Assembly: GCA_030062745.1 (NCBI GenBank)
Contig: CP099854.1
Location: 15,668,376-15,732,375 of the forward strand
Direction of reading: 5' to 3'
Length of the DNA stretch: 64,000 bases
From: Capitulum mitella
Taxonomy: Eukaryota > Arthropoda > Thecostraca > Pollicipedomorpha > Pollicipedidae
Notes under the pieces: model-generated
Told to the model about the DNA's origin: nothing
Databases searched by the model: none
What the model saw: only the letters and a program-made list of their open reading frames with translations
Shown here: positions 32,801 to 40,987 of the stretch, in pieces
Layout of the letters: each line of letters opens with the position of its first letter
Position numbering within the stretch: the first letter of the stretch is position 1
Position numbers and translations under genes: made by a program

Positions 32801-34377
32801 TGTGCAGGTGCCTTGCTCCAGCGGCCCGCCGGCTGCGCCTCCTCCTGGAGTGTATGTCTGGGTGTGTGTTGGTGTGCAGATCCCGCGCTCGAAAGGCCGC
32901 CGGCTGCAGTACCGCCTCCTCCTGAAGTGTGTCTGTGTCTGGGTGCTCGGCTGCAGTACTGCCTCCTTTTGGGGTGGTTTTTGTGTTGGTGTGCAGATCC
33001 CGCGCTCGAAAGGCCGCCGGCTGCAGTAATGCCCGCTTCTGGAGTGTGTGTCTGTGTGTGTTGGTGTGCAGATCCCGCGCTCGAAAGGCCGCCGGCTGCA
33101 GTAATGCCCGCTTCTGGAGTGTGTGTCTGTGTGTGTTGGTGTGAGATCTAAAGGCGCCTGGAGTCTCGTCCCCTGGAGCCCGACAACAGCGGCAGGATCG
33201 GTCGCCGCTTCAAATCGCCCTCCATATGCGGTCTGGACACGCGTCTCGAGCGGCATCCGGCCAACCTGACCCTGTGCGACTCCAGCAGGAACCTCAGGAG
33301 AGGGTGAGCTAAACTGACCCATCCGGCCAACCTGACCCTGTGCGACTCCAGCAGGAACCTCAGGAGAGGGTGAGCTAAACTGACCCATCCGGCCAACCTG
33401 ACCCTGTGCGACTCCAGCAGGAACCTCAGGAGAGGGTGAGCTAAACTGACCCATCCGGCCAACCTGACCCTGTGCGACTCCAGCAGGAACCTCAGGAGAG
33501 GGTGAGCTAAACTGACCCATCCGGCCAACCTGACCCTGTGCGACTCCAGCAGGAACCTCAGGAGAGGGTGAGCTAAACTGACCCATCCGGCCAACCTGAC
33601 CCTGGGCGACCACTCCAGCAGGAACCTCAGGAGAGGGTGAGTTAAACTGACCCATCCGGCCAATCTGACCCTGGGCGACCACAGCAGGAACCTCATGAGT
33701 CGATGCAGGAACCTCAGGAGGTAATGACTAGCATGAGCCTGTAGGTGCGGTATGCGAGACGACGAGGTCGCTTACGTATTTTCCTTGGCGTCGTGGGTCG
33801 AGTTCTCGAAACCTGGATGGCGCTGAAATAATTGTGCTGTTGGATGGTAGTGCTGGGGCTTAAACGCACCGGTTTAGTGCGCCGCGCCGTCGTTCTTTCT
33901 GACCGGGGGATGGTGCTGCAGTGGCGTCGTTTGGTGACGGCGTTTGTTGACGCGTGTCCCCAGGAAGCGGGTTGAGGTGATATTCCGGAACCTGGAGCCC
34001 GGCCAGATGTACGTCGTCCGCGCCATGGTGCGCTCTCAGGGCGGCCGGTTCCGGCACTACAATCTGACGCAGGTGAGCCAGGCCAATCCGGCCGGACTGT
34101 CTCGTCACCTCACCTGGCCTCATCTCATCTGGTCGCTTCTCATCTCACCGAGGAAGTGTTCGCGGCTGGGCTAGTGTTGTCCGCTCTGTGCGCCGTCGGG
34201 TCACGGCTGCTGCGATATTAGCCTCTGGTGCCTGATGACGTCACGGCGGCTGGTTGGTGTGGGTGGCGGGACGACTCAGAGTTGGAATAGCTGGCTGTAG
34301 GCGGCGCTGGTCCCGTCCACCGGACGCGAAGATTCGGACTCTCTGTCTTTCAGATTTCAAGGGCGTGTCAGGGTTAA
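17635..34377 (+). CDS. NDNF/nord-like secreted protein, multi-exon gene (5' exon missing)
   Basis: Nine coding segments (17635-17840, 18123-18229, 25719-25880, 26360-26489, 27102-27368, 29003-29445, about 32880-33303, 33964-34072, tentative 34354-34377) follow the domain order of NDNF/nord proteins. That order is signal peptide, the conserved N-terminal region with a VTPC motif, a first FN3 domain split over two exons, a central conserved region, a second FN3-like domain, and a short C-terminal tail with a Cys. All use GT-AG introns, and phases agree at every junction except around exon 7. The summed length (~530 residues) is close to that of vertebrate NDNF. Several N-glycosylation sequons (NIT, NVS, NDT, NLT) fit secretion. 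Family knowledge: NDNF acts extracellularly on neurons and growth-factor signalling, and fly Nord modulates BMP signalling. The function here is inferred from homology read by eye. Exon 6 has a frame conflict and exon 7 looks broken, so the locus could be a damaged allele or misassembled. Confidence 0.8.
18123..18229 (+). CDS. NDNF-like exon 2: VTPC block
   Basis: Acceptor TTTGTTCCTCAG precedes 18123. The split Arg codon joins exon 1 in phase. The exon encodes FLYSHCEEGSPVSLVVTPCS followed by a short beta-strand-rich tail ending in DIVR. The VTPC motif and its surroundings are the clearest NDNF signature in the gene. It ends in phase 1 at donor AGAG|GTTTGT. Confidence 0.85.
18230..19767. other. 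Intron sequence of the NDNF-like gene
   Basis: First part of a ~7.5 kb intron. No coding exon was recognised. The intron further holds elements B2, A1 and B3 and a Penelope RT fragment. Confidence 0.5.
19768..21264 (+). mobile_element. Family B element, copy B2, interrupted by a solo LTR candidate
   Basis: Begins CCCGCGCCCGACTGG and ends GGGGGGCGGG. The flanks are ATAT on both sides rather than the TTAA seen at other copies. Removing the 289-base insert at 20119-20407 plus one copy of its 5-base duplication gives ~1.2 kb, the usual family length. Orientation is forward, inside the NDNF-like intron. Confidence 0.75.
20119..20407. mobile_element. Candidate solo LTR, 289 bp
   Basis: A clean insertion into element B2: the other copies lack it, and it is bracketed by a 5-base direct repeat CTGAA (20114-20118 and 20408-20412). 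The insert starts TGTGGT and ends ACCACA, the TG...CA form of LTRs. The 5-base duplication fits LTR-retrotransposon integration. Its parent family is not identified. Confidence 0.65.
21561..22200 (-). pseudogene. Penelope-like element reverse transcriptase fragment
   Basis: On the minus strand: SLFTNIPVQDTIQI near 22,150, then KVGTAMGSPL near 21,985, then KYVYDVFVNVPDEQQMMRLQ near 21,875, and FKTRVFRKSTGVGR at about 21,700. These are the RT landmarks of Penelope-like elements in the right order and spacing. The catalytic YVDD has become YVYD, and the frame changes between the GSPL and YVYD blocks, so the copy is dead. No GIY-YIG endonuclease or LTR-like flank was seen. Confidence 0.8.
22201..22532. 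other. Unassigned intron sequence
   Basis: AT-rich sequence between the Penelope fragment and element A1. Nothing recognised. Confidence 0.4.
22537..23753 (+). mobile_element. Family A non-autonomous piggyBac-like element, copy A1
   Basis: 1,217 bases flanked by TTAA at 22533-22536 and 23754-23757. Termini are CCCTATTCCCGG and its exact reverse complement. A second internal copy of ATTCCCGGCAGGGG lies ~30 bases in from the left end. TTAA duplication plus CCCT...AGGG ends are characteristic of piggyBac elements. No transposase is encoded. The interior carries many TGACCT half-sites, including TGACCTTTGACCT and TGACCTTGAGGTCA near 23,088-23,130. Confidence 0.9.
23833..25054 (+). mobile_element. 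Family B element, copy B3
   Basis: 1,222 bases with TTAA on both sides (23829-23832, 25055-25058). It begins CCCGCGCACGACCGTCGG and ends CAGTCGGGGACGGA. This is the best preserved copy of the family and defines its ends. It contains TGACCTAGGTCA and TGACCTGAGGTCA around 24,888-24,922. It lies only 76 bases after element A1. Confidence 0.85.
25059..25718. other. Intron sequence before NDNF-like exon 3
   Basis: Unique sequence with a short A/C-rich stretch at 25,460-25,560 and several CACGTGAC/GACGTCA motifs at 25,560-25,700. No exon was recognised. Confidence 0.4.
25719..25880 (+). CDS. NDNF-like exon 3
   Basis: Acceptor GACCGCCAG before 25719 is chosen because it restores phase with exon 2 (G|AG). 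It encodes MVGPGQVIYSERRGQ, then SYDVNITALQDTYVHFLAS, matching the NDNF segment between the VTPC block and the first FN3 domain. It contains a sequon (NIT). It ends in phase 1 at a strong donor, CTGG|GTGAGT. Confidence 0.8.
25881..26359. other. Intron between NDNF-like exons 3 and 4
   Basis: No additional exon or repeat was recognised. Confidence 0.5.
26360..26489 (+). CDS. NDNF-like exon 4: first half of FN3 domain 1
   Basis: A 130-base exon found by homology. Acceptor GTCCACCAG precedes 26360, and the split Asp codon joins exon 3 in phase. It encodes NRADISWAPASFGGQ and ALHYCLITSPSLHF. The Trp of strand B and the YC of strand C are FN3 landmarks in NDNF. It ends in phase 2 at CTTCAG|GTGAGA. 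Confidence 0.8.
26490..27101. other. Intron between NDNF-like exons 4 and 5
   Basis: Contains a degenerate GGAATCG/CGATTCC repeat between about 26,660 and 26,960. Nothing else was recognised. Confidence 0.5.
27102..27368 (+). CDS. NDNF-like exon 5: second half of FN3 domain 1
   Basis: Acceptor GTGTTCCACAG precedes 27102; an upstream CAG at 27084 was rejected because it breaks phase. It encodes STICGALSAKFGLQPP, a basic stretch rich in Arg and Gln, then NITVGCVGKDTVYTLHDL and PSYRLTVFGLYTHSNVSF. The last two blocks match strands F and G of the NDNF FN3 domain. It ends in phase 2 at TTCCG|GTGAGC. Confidence 0.85.
27369..27740. other. Intron start with degenerate GTGACC repeats
   Basis: Short irregular repeats of CCTGTGACC and CTCCGTGA type grade into the acceptor-derived array. 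Confidence 0.5.
27741..29002 (+). repeat. Acceptor-derived tandem array upstream of NDNF-like exon 6
   Basis: About 17 copies, mostly 70 bases with some of 67 or 90. Each carries an AG followed by GTATGAGGACCTGTCGGACT and the next ~35 bases, which are the first bases of exon 6 together with its acceptor. ATG of the unit falls at 27781, 27851, 27941, 28011, 28101, then every ~70 bases to 29005. The 67-base units still contain CTGACGCGGCT and CGTCTGACCC, as exon 6 does. They are therefore the closest relatives of the exon, and the 70-base units are derived. Confidence 0.9.
29003..29445 (+). CDS. NDNF-like exon 6: central conserved region and start of FN3 domain 2
   Basis: Begins after CTGACCCAG; the split Arg codon joins exon 5 in phase. 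It encodes YEDLSDSVTVRQGRL, then LHYYVASCGGRLRLRVLRGR and DTAGWYQFELELA. This matches the NDNF central block, including the single Cys. The frame then runs through Arg/Ala-rich sequence to LARLPDRTGG. Near the end another frame gives RLQLGCGDLALQ, which fits the start of the second FN3 domain and ends in phase 0 at CTGCAG|GTGAGC. The original frame ends in phase 1. A one-base insertion or two-base deletion between about 29,370 and 29,410 would reconcile them. Confidence 0.75.
29446..29770 (+). repeat. Tandem repeats directly after exon 6
   Basis: Two 39-base copies of GGCGCTGGCTGAGGCGGCGG type (29,470-29,540) are followed by about five copies of a 32-base unit beginning GCTAGCACTCCAGCACCAGA (29,607-29,765). 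Both lie within the intron. Confidence 0.85.
29771..31165. other. Intron sequence with a TGTTCTG repeat
   Basis: Between 30,078 and 30,345 the sequence is an irregular minisatellite of TGTTCTGCTCTG and TGTGCTGCTC units. The remainder is unique with no exon recognised. Confidence 0.6.
31166..32405 (+). mobile_element. Family B element, copy B4
   Basis: 1,240 bases with TTAA at 31162-31165 and 32406-32409. Starts CCCACATCCCACTGG (diverged) and ends CAGTCGGGGACGGG. It lies in the NDNF-like intron between exons 6 and 7. Confidence 0.8.
32410..32796. other. Intron sequence
   Basis: Unique sequence before the exon 7 array. Nothing recognised. Confidence 0.4.
32797..33146 (+). repeat. Acceptor-derived array at NDNF-like exon 7
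   Basis: Four or five diverged units of ~72-117 bases. Each has GTGTTGGTGTGCAG followed by exon-like sequence ATCCCGCGCTCGAAAGG, with exon-like starts at 32808, 32880, 32997, 33072 and 33146. In the 32880 copy the exon-like part reads IPRSKGRRLQYRLLLK, matching strand C of FN3 domain 2. In the 32997 and 33072 copies the same place has a TAA stop. Confidence 0.75.
32880..33303 (+). CDS. NDNF-like exon 7 (FN3 domain 2), apparently broken
   Basis: The body, from about 33157 to 33303, encodes RLESRPLEPDNSGRIGRRF, then SICGLDTRLERHPANLTLCD and SSRNLRR. This matches NDNF between strands C and F of the second FN3 domain, with two Cys and a sequon (NLT). It ends in phase 2 at AGAGG|GTGAGC, matching exon 8. 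The 5' part (phase 0, IPRSKGRRLQYRLLLK) is found only in the upstream array unit at 32880. The unit touching the body has GAG instead of CAG, a deletion, and an in-frame TAA at 33149-33151. The complete exon is therefore not present as one continuous piece. The coordinates given span both parts. Confidence 0.55.
33254..33722 (+). repeat. Donor-derived tandem array at the 3' edge of exon 7
   Basis: About seven copies of a 66-base unit (one of 69) starting CATCCGGCCAACCTGACCCT. The first copy is the real 3' end of exon 7. Each unit repeats the last ~50 exon bases, the donor AGAGG|GTGAGC and 15 intron bases. Donor GT positions are 33304, 33370, 33436, 33502, 33568 and 33637, with a variant near 33721. 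Reading through any donor meets TGA at once. The minus-strand frame stays open because the unit is 22 codons long. Confidence 0.9.
33964..34072 (+). CDS. NDNF-like exon 8: end of FN3 domain 2
   Basis: Acceptor CGTGTCCCCAG precedes 33964. The split Gly codon (GG|G) joins exon 7 in phase. It encodes KRVEVIFRNLEPGQMYVV, then RAMVRSQGGRFRHYNLTQ. The L-PG-Y pattern is the strand F hallmark of NDNF FN3 domains. It ends in phase 0 at ACGCAG|GTGAGC. Confidence 0.8.
34354..34377 (+). CDS. Tentative terminal exon of the NDNF-like gene
   Basis: A strong acceptor, CTCTCTGTCTTTCAG, is followed in phase 0 by seven codons, ISRACQG, and TAA. NDNF proteins end a few residues after this point with a basic tail and a Cys, which this resembles. 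A poly(A) signal follows at 34467. The exon is too short for a secure call. Confidence 0.4.
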   Translation: MSRACQG

Positions 34378-34466
34378 ACGAAGTGCCTAACATCAGTGTA
34401 CCCGGGCGGTGTCGGCTTACTGCGGCAATGGAAAATTTACGTTCCGCATGGTTTGCCCTTTGTCGA

Positions 34467-34472
34467 AATAAA
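34467..34472 (+). terminator. Candidate poly(A) signal, NDNF-like gene
   Basis: AATAAA lies 90 bases after the tentative stop codon, the expected place for a 3' end. Confidence 0.4.
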
Positions 34473-34479
34473 TCGTAAA

Positions 34480-35713
34480 CGGCTGGCATACTGCGTGCTT
34501 GGATATGTTTGCAAACCATGCTTTATTTCGCACGACATAGCTTGTCAAACCAGGTCAGTTACGACATGCTCTTCATGGTCGGGCTCTTGAGATCGGCTGC
34601 CATCGTCTGTCACAGTGTAAAGCCCAGTCAACACATTGCCATCAAATTCAGACCATTCTGTGAACGTCACCGGTTTGTTTTCCCGTGTCGTCCCACCAGG
34701 TGATGGCGCCAGCATGCTCCGACCAATGGTCGAACGAGTTGACGGAGAGCCGTGAATCTGGACCAATCAGCAAGCAGCTGGAGCATCAAGGGAACAGGGA
34801 GCCTGCAGTTGTGGCCAATGAAGAGGCCGAGGAGGCCGACAACAAACTCAATGACCAATGACGTCTGGAATTCACGGAGTTTGGACGTTTGCCAACGCCG
34901 AGTGGAGGTGGAGTGCATGACCATGTGGTGATCATGCACACCACCCATGATCCATGATCATCGCTCAACCTGTAGTTAGTTGTGAATGTGGCCATCCAGT
35001 CGCAAATGATTCGCGCGATTGTATTTCTACCACTGCTGTCGAGAAACGTTTGTCAGCAATGGTGGACTCCTGATTAGGATCCTGTCGCGGAAGGGCTGAG
35101 AACGAAAGAGCAGGCACTCTCAGCTCCGATTCCGCAGTGATTCACAGACGTCATGCTGCCAGGCACGTCAGTGCACCGACGACATCAGAGTCGAACGACG
35201 CCAGCTGACATTGGAACTGAATGCCTCGATTTGTCGTGTGTGTGCATCCATGTGCTGCGCATGCCGTTTCGCCGCGACGCGAACTCATAGTTGGTAAACG
35301 ACATTCGACGAACCCCGCAGCCTGAGTGTGGAGGCATTGCACACGCAGGGCTCCGTAGTAATGATAGACTCGTCAGTGGTCGCGTGAGGTCACGCCACAG
35401 TCGTCCCCTCTGACACAGGTTTTCCCCGTACGTCGGCGAAAACGTGACGCAGTGTAGCCGGATTCAGCGCTATGGAAGCGTGACCGATTCTCTAAAGCGT
35501 CGCACTGTACTGACGTCAAGAGAATGACACTGTTTCCGTATGACTGCACTCTGCCTAGCTTTTAGCATCACCGATAAACGCGGATACGCTAAGCGTCTCT
35601 TACTTTGTCCACCTTTCATGGCAGCGAGCGAGCTGAGGAGACGGGCGAAATGAAAAAAGGACCGCAGAGCCGGTACATTTGATCATATATCTGACCCGCG
35701 TGAGACACTCGGC
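34480..35713. other. Unassigned intergenic sequence
   Basis: Several CCAATGA/ATGACC and ATGATCATG words between 34,730 and 34,970. No gene or repeat family was recognised. Confidence 0.35.
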
Positions 35714-36034
35714 ATGATGACTCCACGACAAATTGCCCGTTTTAGGCCTTTACCCAGACACATAAGGCGCCGCGGCACGGGGAGCTGGACGTGCTGGCAG
35801 GTTTGCTTGTTTCGGACCGCGACGCAAGCGAACGATCCGCCTAACACGACAGACTTACATTTCCGCAGACCCAGGACGGAGCCCGGGAACAGACGCTTCA
35901 TTTACCACGTCGTGACGTTGTGCAACGCACTGCCTGTCGAGGTAGCTCCAGTGCCTCAACGGTGCCTCCCCCGTGCGGTGAAGGCGCATTTGATCAGTGC
36001 TGTGGCTGCCAGCCCCCGGCGACTGTGTGACTGT
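35714..36034 (+). pseudogene. C-terminal tail of a non-LTR reverse transcriptase (fragment)
   Basis: The frame encodes FRRPRTEPGNRRFIYHVVTL, then CNALPVEVAPVPQRCLPRA and VKAHL before stopping at CDC. The pattern Arg-Arg-x-Phe-x-Tyr, a hydrophobic run, N-x-LP, then a Lys-x-x-L helix is the usual end of CR1/RTE-like RT proteins. Only this tail is present, consistent with a 5'-truncated insertion. Confidence 0.45.
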
Positions 36035-36124
36035 TAAGTCGTTTGCGTATTTTGTACCGGCATTTTCCTGTTCCTGCACTCGTGACTCGGGGCAGTCATA
36101 GCCACGCTTCATTGTGGATTGCCC

Positions 36125-36235
36125 TACGATTGTAATACGTACATGCATCCATGTATACAAACATACGTACATGTATGCATGCACGCATGCGTACATAGAT
36201 ACATGCGTACATTCACGCATACATAAATACAAATT
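36125..36235 (+). repeat. ACAT/GCAT-type degenerate microsatellite
   Basis: Imperfect ACAT, GCAT and ATAC tetranucleotide repeats. Confidence 0.75.
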
Positions 36236-37643
36236 ATAGATGACTAAATGAGAAATCTCGGGGATGCAATCAGTAACGAAATGGATAAATATTTAAGTGG
36301 AAAATATCGCAAAATAATAGGCCCTACTCCATGCTCCATTGCCTGTATCTGTCTGGGTCTTCAAGTATGTACGTTTCTGTGTACATTGATCTCTGCACTA
36401 TCAGTATACTCCCGACTATCTCCCCGTATATCTCACCTTGCGTATATCCCTATTCAAGTCTTATTTCTTTGTACCGTATTGGTATGCCCGAAAACGGAGG
36501 TCGCGTCAAATCGAGCACGATGAAATCAAGCGGTTTTTAGCTATGGGAAAGAGAAGCTGATTTTGGAGCATAATTGACGAAAAATCACGCAAAAGACAAA
36601 ATAATATCTTTTTCTACGCTTGCATTGCAAACAACCACAGCGAGACATACCAGGTGGCCTATACCGACGTGTTCGCAGTTGATTGACGAACTTAGTGCAA
36701 GTATTTTCAATCGCCAGCTCCCAATGGCGGCGCCACAGTCTTCAGCTAAACACATATCACTCGAAATCCGTCCATTTTGCGCAAAATTACAACAGGCATC
36801 GGTTTAGTGATGCGCCATGGCAGGAACAGTGACGTGAATTGCGATTGTTTTATTGCGGCGTCAGAACGGCAAAATCGTGGCCTTCACATTGACACTGATT
36901 TTGCCGAGAATTTCACAACGCATGCTATCGAAACTGTAGTGTAAACACAAATGGGACGAAAATGGGAAACGTACCCACTTTGAGCACGTGCCGTGGCTAC
37001 CTCGTTTCTCGGACGAGACCGACTCAGTGGAACGATATGCAGTGGGTACCTAGTGGCATCAGACTATGAAGTCGCCGAGTCGTCGTCATTAATGGCTGAA
37101 TTTACTTGCACCCAATTTCGTAAAGCTTGCAAAGTGGCCTTTTTTGTGTTGCGGTGGCCAGCACGCGTCACGTGCTGATCCCCATACGCGGTGTTTTACA
37201 CGATGTTGTTCTCCAATCGATTCTCTATCTAACGGACCAGGTTTCGTCTCGGTGCGACACGCGGATTGTGAGATTAGGCTCCGGGAAGGACGGCGTGTCG
37301 GCGCGCGGGAAGGACCTCAAGCGCACTTCAAACTGGGCCAAATTCCGAAGCACATCGAATCACGTGGCGTCGCATGGCCGGGATGGCTGCTCCATAAATG
37401 CTCTGTTTTTCGCCCCATAGAAACGGGGAAAGAACGGGCTTTCTGTCGGTACCAGTTTCGTGTCAGAAATTGACGCCGTTGAATTGAGAATTTCAGCATA
37501 AACAGAAACGACGCAAACCACAAATGATCCCACTTTGTGCGCGTGCCCCGGCTACCCCGTCCAGCGGATGAGTTCGAAACCGGCAGACAATTTTGAGTTG
37601 GTACCTTATTCTGCTCGATAGTCGCGGCCCCTTCGCAGTGTCT
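36236..37643. repeat. Diverged duplicated segments
   Basis: ACCCACTTTGAGCACGTGCC at 36,975 has a diverged counterpart at 37,530 (CCCACTTTGTGCGCGTGCC). The ~150 bases from GCCAGCACGCGTCACGTGCT (37,157) have a diverged counterpart at 38,932. This suggests old tandem copies of a ~0.55 kb unit, later split by element A2. No coding signal was seen. Confidence 0.45.
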
Positions 37644-37647
37644 TTAA

Positions 37648-38861
37648 CCCTATTCCCGGCACGGGGGGGGGCTGAATCCGCCCCCCTCGGGTTTTTTGCT
37701 TGCCAATTCCAGGGTTTTTGACGCAGCTCCAGGAAACTTGATGACTTTTCCTAGCCATTCATTCTACGCGCCGTGACGAAATTTCAAAATTCTATTTTGT
37801 TCAGGGGCGGAGCCAGGCAACGTTTTTGAGAGGCACCTCAGGCCATTTTTGGCCATGTTGAGGGTAAAAGGAAAATGTCTGCCAAAAACAGTGTTTTTAA
37901 GATAGAACTAAAAACTTTATACGGCTAGATAGCTAAATAGTTGGGCAATGTGCATATGTAATTTTGTTCATCTGAGGTCATTCTACAAGGTCAGGTCAAG
38001 GTCAAAAGCCGATTTTTTTTTGCAATAATTTCGGAGCCGTTTTTTCCAATGCCAAACCCGAAATACATATGACGTAGAACGGTGCCCTCTACTTTTGTAT
38101 TAAGTTTCAGCTTCATATCAGGTCGGGTCACGGAGCTATGACCAAAAATGTCAATTTGCGTACCCTATATCGCAATAGCCATAAAATGAAATTTTTGAAA
38201 TAGAGTAAATTCAAATGATTGAAAACGTTTACAGATGACATTAAATGCACACGAGATCATTCGAAGTGACTCCAAGGTCGCTGGAGGTCATTTAAGGTCA
38301 AAGGTCACAAGTTGATCTGAAGAACGTGTGACCATGACAGTTCCCCTTTTTTCATGTCCCTGGCACCGCCTATGCTAACATAACACAAACATTGCAATGC
38401 GATTTGTACTTCTTTAGCATAACATGACTAGCAGAAGCCAAAAAAGTGTTTTGGCCTTTTTGTTCATTCAGTTGGTAAAAAACTAATCCTCCTATTTTTG
38501 AAACCCTGTGAACGCCTATGAATTTTCTCAAAATGTCAGCTGTGTGTACCCATGGTAAAAGCCCTATCCATAATCTCTCGATTCATGTCAGTTTCATTGA
38601 AATCGGTCGAAAAACAACGGAGTTATAAGAAGCCCAAAATTACCCCTTATTTTGACATATTTGCCCCCTTTATCCACACATTTCAAAGTTTTGAGAATTA
38701 TCTTTTTATGAAAATGAAGTTCACGTCATGGCAAATCGATTGCCGTTTGTTGCGATGAAATCGAATGAGTAGTTCTCGAGATCTCGGGGGGGGGGGCCGA
38801 ATCCGCCCTCCCTCCGCCCTGCCGGGAATCGATCATACCGTCTAGCCCTCCGGGAATAGGA
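37648..38861 (-). mobile_element. Family A element, copy A2 (inverted)
   Basis: 1,214 bases with TTAA at 37644-37647 and 38862-38865. The left terminus is CCCTATTCCCGGC, and the right is CCGGGAATAGGA with one change. Same interior as A1 in reverse orientation, including the AGGTCA-rich block near 38,265-38,315. Confidence 0.9.
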
Positions 38862-38865
38862 TTAA

Positions 38866-39775
38866 CGCTTTCCGAGATGATGACCCCATTTTGAAACCTT
38901 ACAAAACGGACATTTTTCGCTTTGTTGACCTCAGCACGCGCCACGTGCTTGTTCCAACGCACAGAGTTTGGAATCATGCTGTTCCCCTATCGATCCTCTT
39001 TCGACTGCGCTCGGTTTCGTGCCGATGCGACCAGCGGTTGCCGAGATGGGGCGCTCGGAACCGGCGCACGTCGTCATTCTGCCGGGATTTCGCGGATTTT
39101 TCCGCGATTTCGCCAAAAATACATGCAAACCCTATGAGCGACTCCGGCGCATGCCAAGCGCACCCCGCACGTCCTCGGCGCCCGAAAACCCAGCCAGAAT
39201 GCATTGTGCCACCAAACCCCTGACTCAGCCGAGCTTCACCTCTGCCCCACATTTAGTCTCGCCACACCAGCCCGTCAAAACCCAACTCCGACCATCTAAT
39301 CAAATCAAGTTTCGGACGAAGAGGTGACCGAACTGATCCCGGGACCGTCCCAGGACTGCACTACACACTTCATTGTCAACGGACGGCCTTTGTTTGATGA
39401 TCCCAGCGTCCACAGCCTCATCCATACACCAGCACTCGAACACTGTTCGACAATCGCGCAGAGCGCTTCAGTTTTTCCAACCGAAGATCGAGCTGACAAT
39501 ACTCTTCTCTGCAATCGCGCTGCGCGCTCACGTGGAAACGGCTGGCATTCAGCCCCGCCGCAGACCCCGTTTCGTCACATTGCCCTTCCCAGGTGACCAT
39601 ATAGTTGACCGGACACACCGACCGCTTTGGTCGGTTTGCTGCCGTACCACTACCGTCGTTTGTTGCGCGATACATTTAAATCATAATCCGTGATCGGAAT
39701 TTTCGTTTCAATCAAAACTCTGCCGCACTTCTCAACGATCTGAACTCTGTGGGGGTGTTGTTCAACATCTCTAGC
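38866..39775. other. Unassigned sequence
   Basis: 38,930-39,070 is the diverged counterpart of 37,155-37,300. The rest shows nothing recognisable. Confidence 0.4.
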
Positions 39776-39779
39776 TTAA

Positions 39780-40987
39780 CCCGCGCACGACCGTCGGTCG
39801 GCCACGATCACGCTCGACTGAAGGGGGGGGGGGCAGTTGGCCGTCCCCTCTAACTCACGAACGGCTGGTCACACGATAAAAATAAGCACGCTGTTGTAAC
39901 GATTGTGACGAGCAGAGCTCGATACTGGTCTCTTTTTTAGTTTTAAATGATATGTAAGCAATTTACGCCCTATATATGTTTTATCATAGCCGACTGCATG
40001 AGACCGAGAAACGACCTGAATCTCAAGGGCTGCGACTAATAACGCATAGGTAAAGGCATCAGCGCACGAGTAAAGGTCCGCAAATGCCGATGCACATCTA
40101 ATTTCTCGGATTCGTTCAATATATACGCCGAAACGTTGAGTTCAGGACACGGCAATTTTGCGCCGGCTGTCGGCATGCGCCGCAGCAGTACGCAGTAAGA
40201 AATTGACGGGAACTAATTCTAGCGTTCATTAGTTTCGCGACGTAAGCCTATCTACGCAAATTTTATTGATCTTAGTGGTTCTTGTGATGTTTTTCATGCT
40301 TAAATTTGGAAAAATTCATTAGTTACCATTCTAAACAACTGGCGGAGCTTTATTCGCGGGCGCCTATTTGTTTCCAAGCTGTGCAATTTTTTAAAACCTT
40401 TGGGGTTCCTGGTATTGCTTACGTCTGCGCAAGCCAGTTTTGCCATTTCCTACCCATTCTGATTAATTCATCGCTGATTATGACCGTGGTATATTTTGGC
40501 TCACTACAGTTGTTCGTGACCTGACCTCGGTCAATGGCTGCAAGTCATCAATACTTTGCTCAATGACGGTAACTAGATATCTGCTTCATTCCACACTAAA
40601 ACTGTTATGAAATATTCCGTTAATTTCCGAAAAAACGACATGTCTTAAAAATAGGCTTGACCTTAGGTTAATGACCCGGAAAATTCCGAAAAGTCTGAAA
40701 TGGCAGGTTTGTTGCAACTTTAAAGATCACTAGTCCCTTAAAGTATTATTGTAATATCTTGTTTTCCGAATAAGTTACAGGGCGCTGAACTTTTTTGGGC
40801 ATAGATCTGTTTGACCTGATCTAGGTCAGGCACCTGACCTGGCCTGAAGTCAAAACTTTGACACAAGGTGTAGGAATGATCAAGCAAAAGGTAGACAAAG
40901 TTTCATGGCGCTGTATTTGTTCGTTCTCTCGCAATCTCAGAAAAACATCAGAGGGGCGGTCAACTGCTCCCCCCAGTCGGGGGCGGG
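39780..40987 (+). mobile_element. Family B element, copy B5
   Basis: 1,208 bases. The left flank is TTAA (39776-39779), the right flank TAAA. Begins CCCGCGCACGACCGTCGG and ends CAGTCGGGGGCGGG. Confidence 0.85.

Noticed and set aside
32765-33696. Minus-strand frames of 305 and 182 residues
   Set aside because: They are antisense to the exon 7 donor array, whose 66-base unit keeps frames open. The plus strand carries the NDNF-like exon and its donors.
39605-39640. Short hairpin ACCGACC/GGTCGGT as a terminator or RNA element
   Set aside because: A 7-base stem without further structure or conserved context is not enough.
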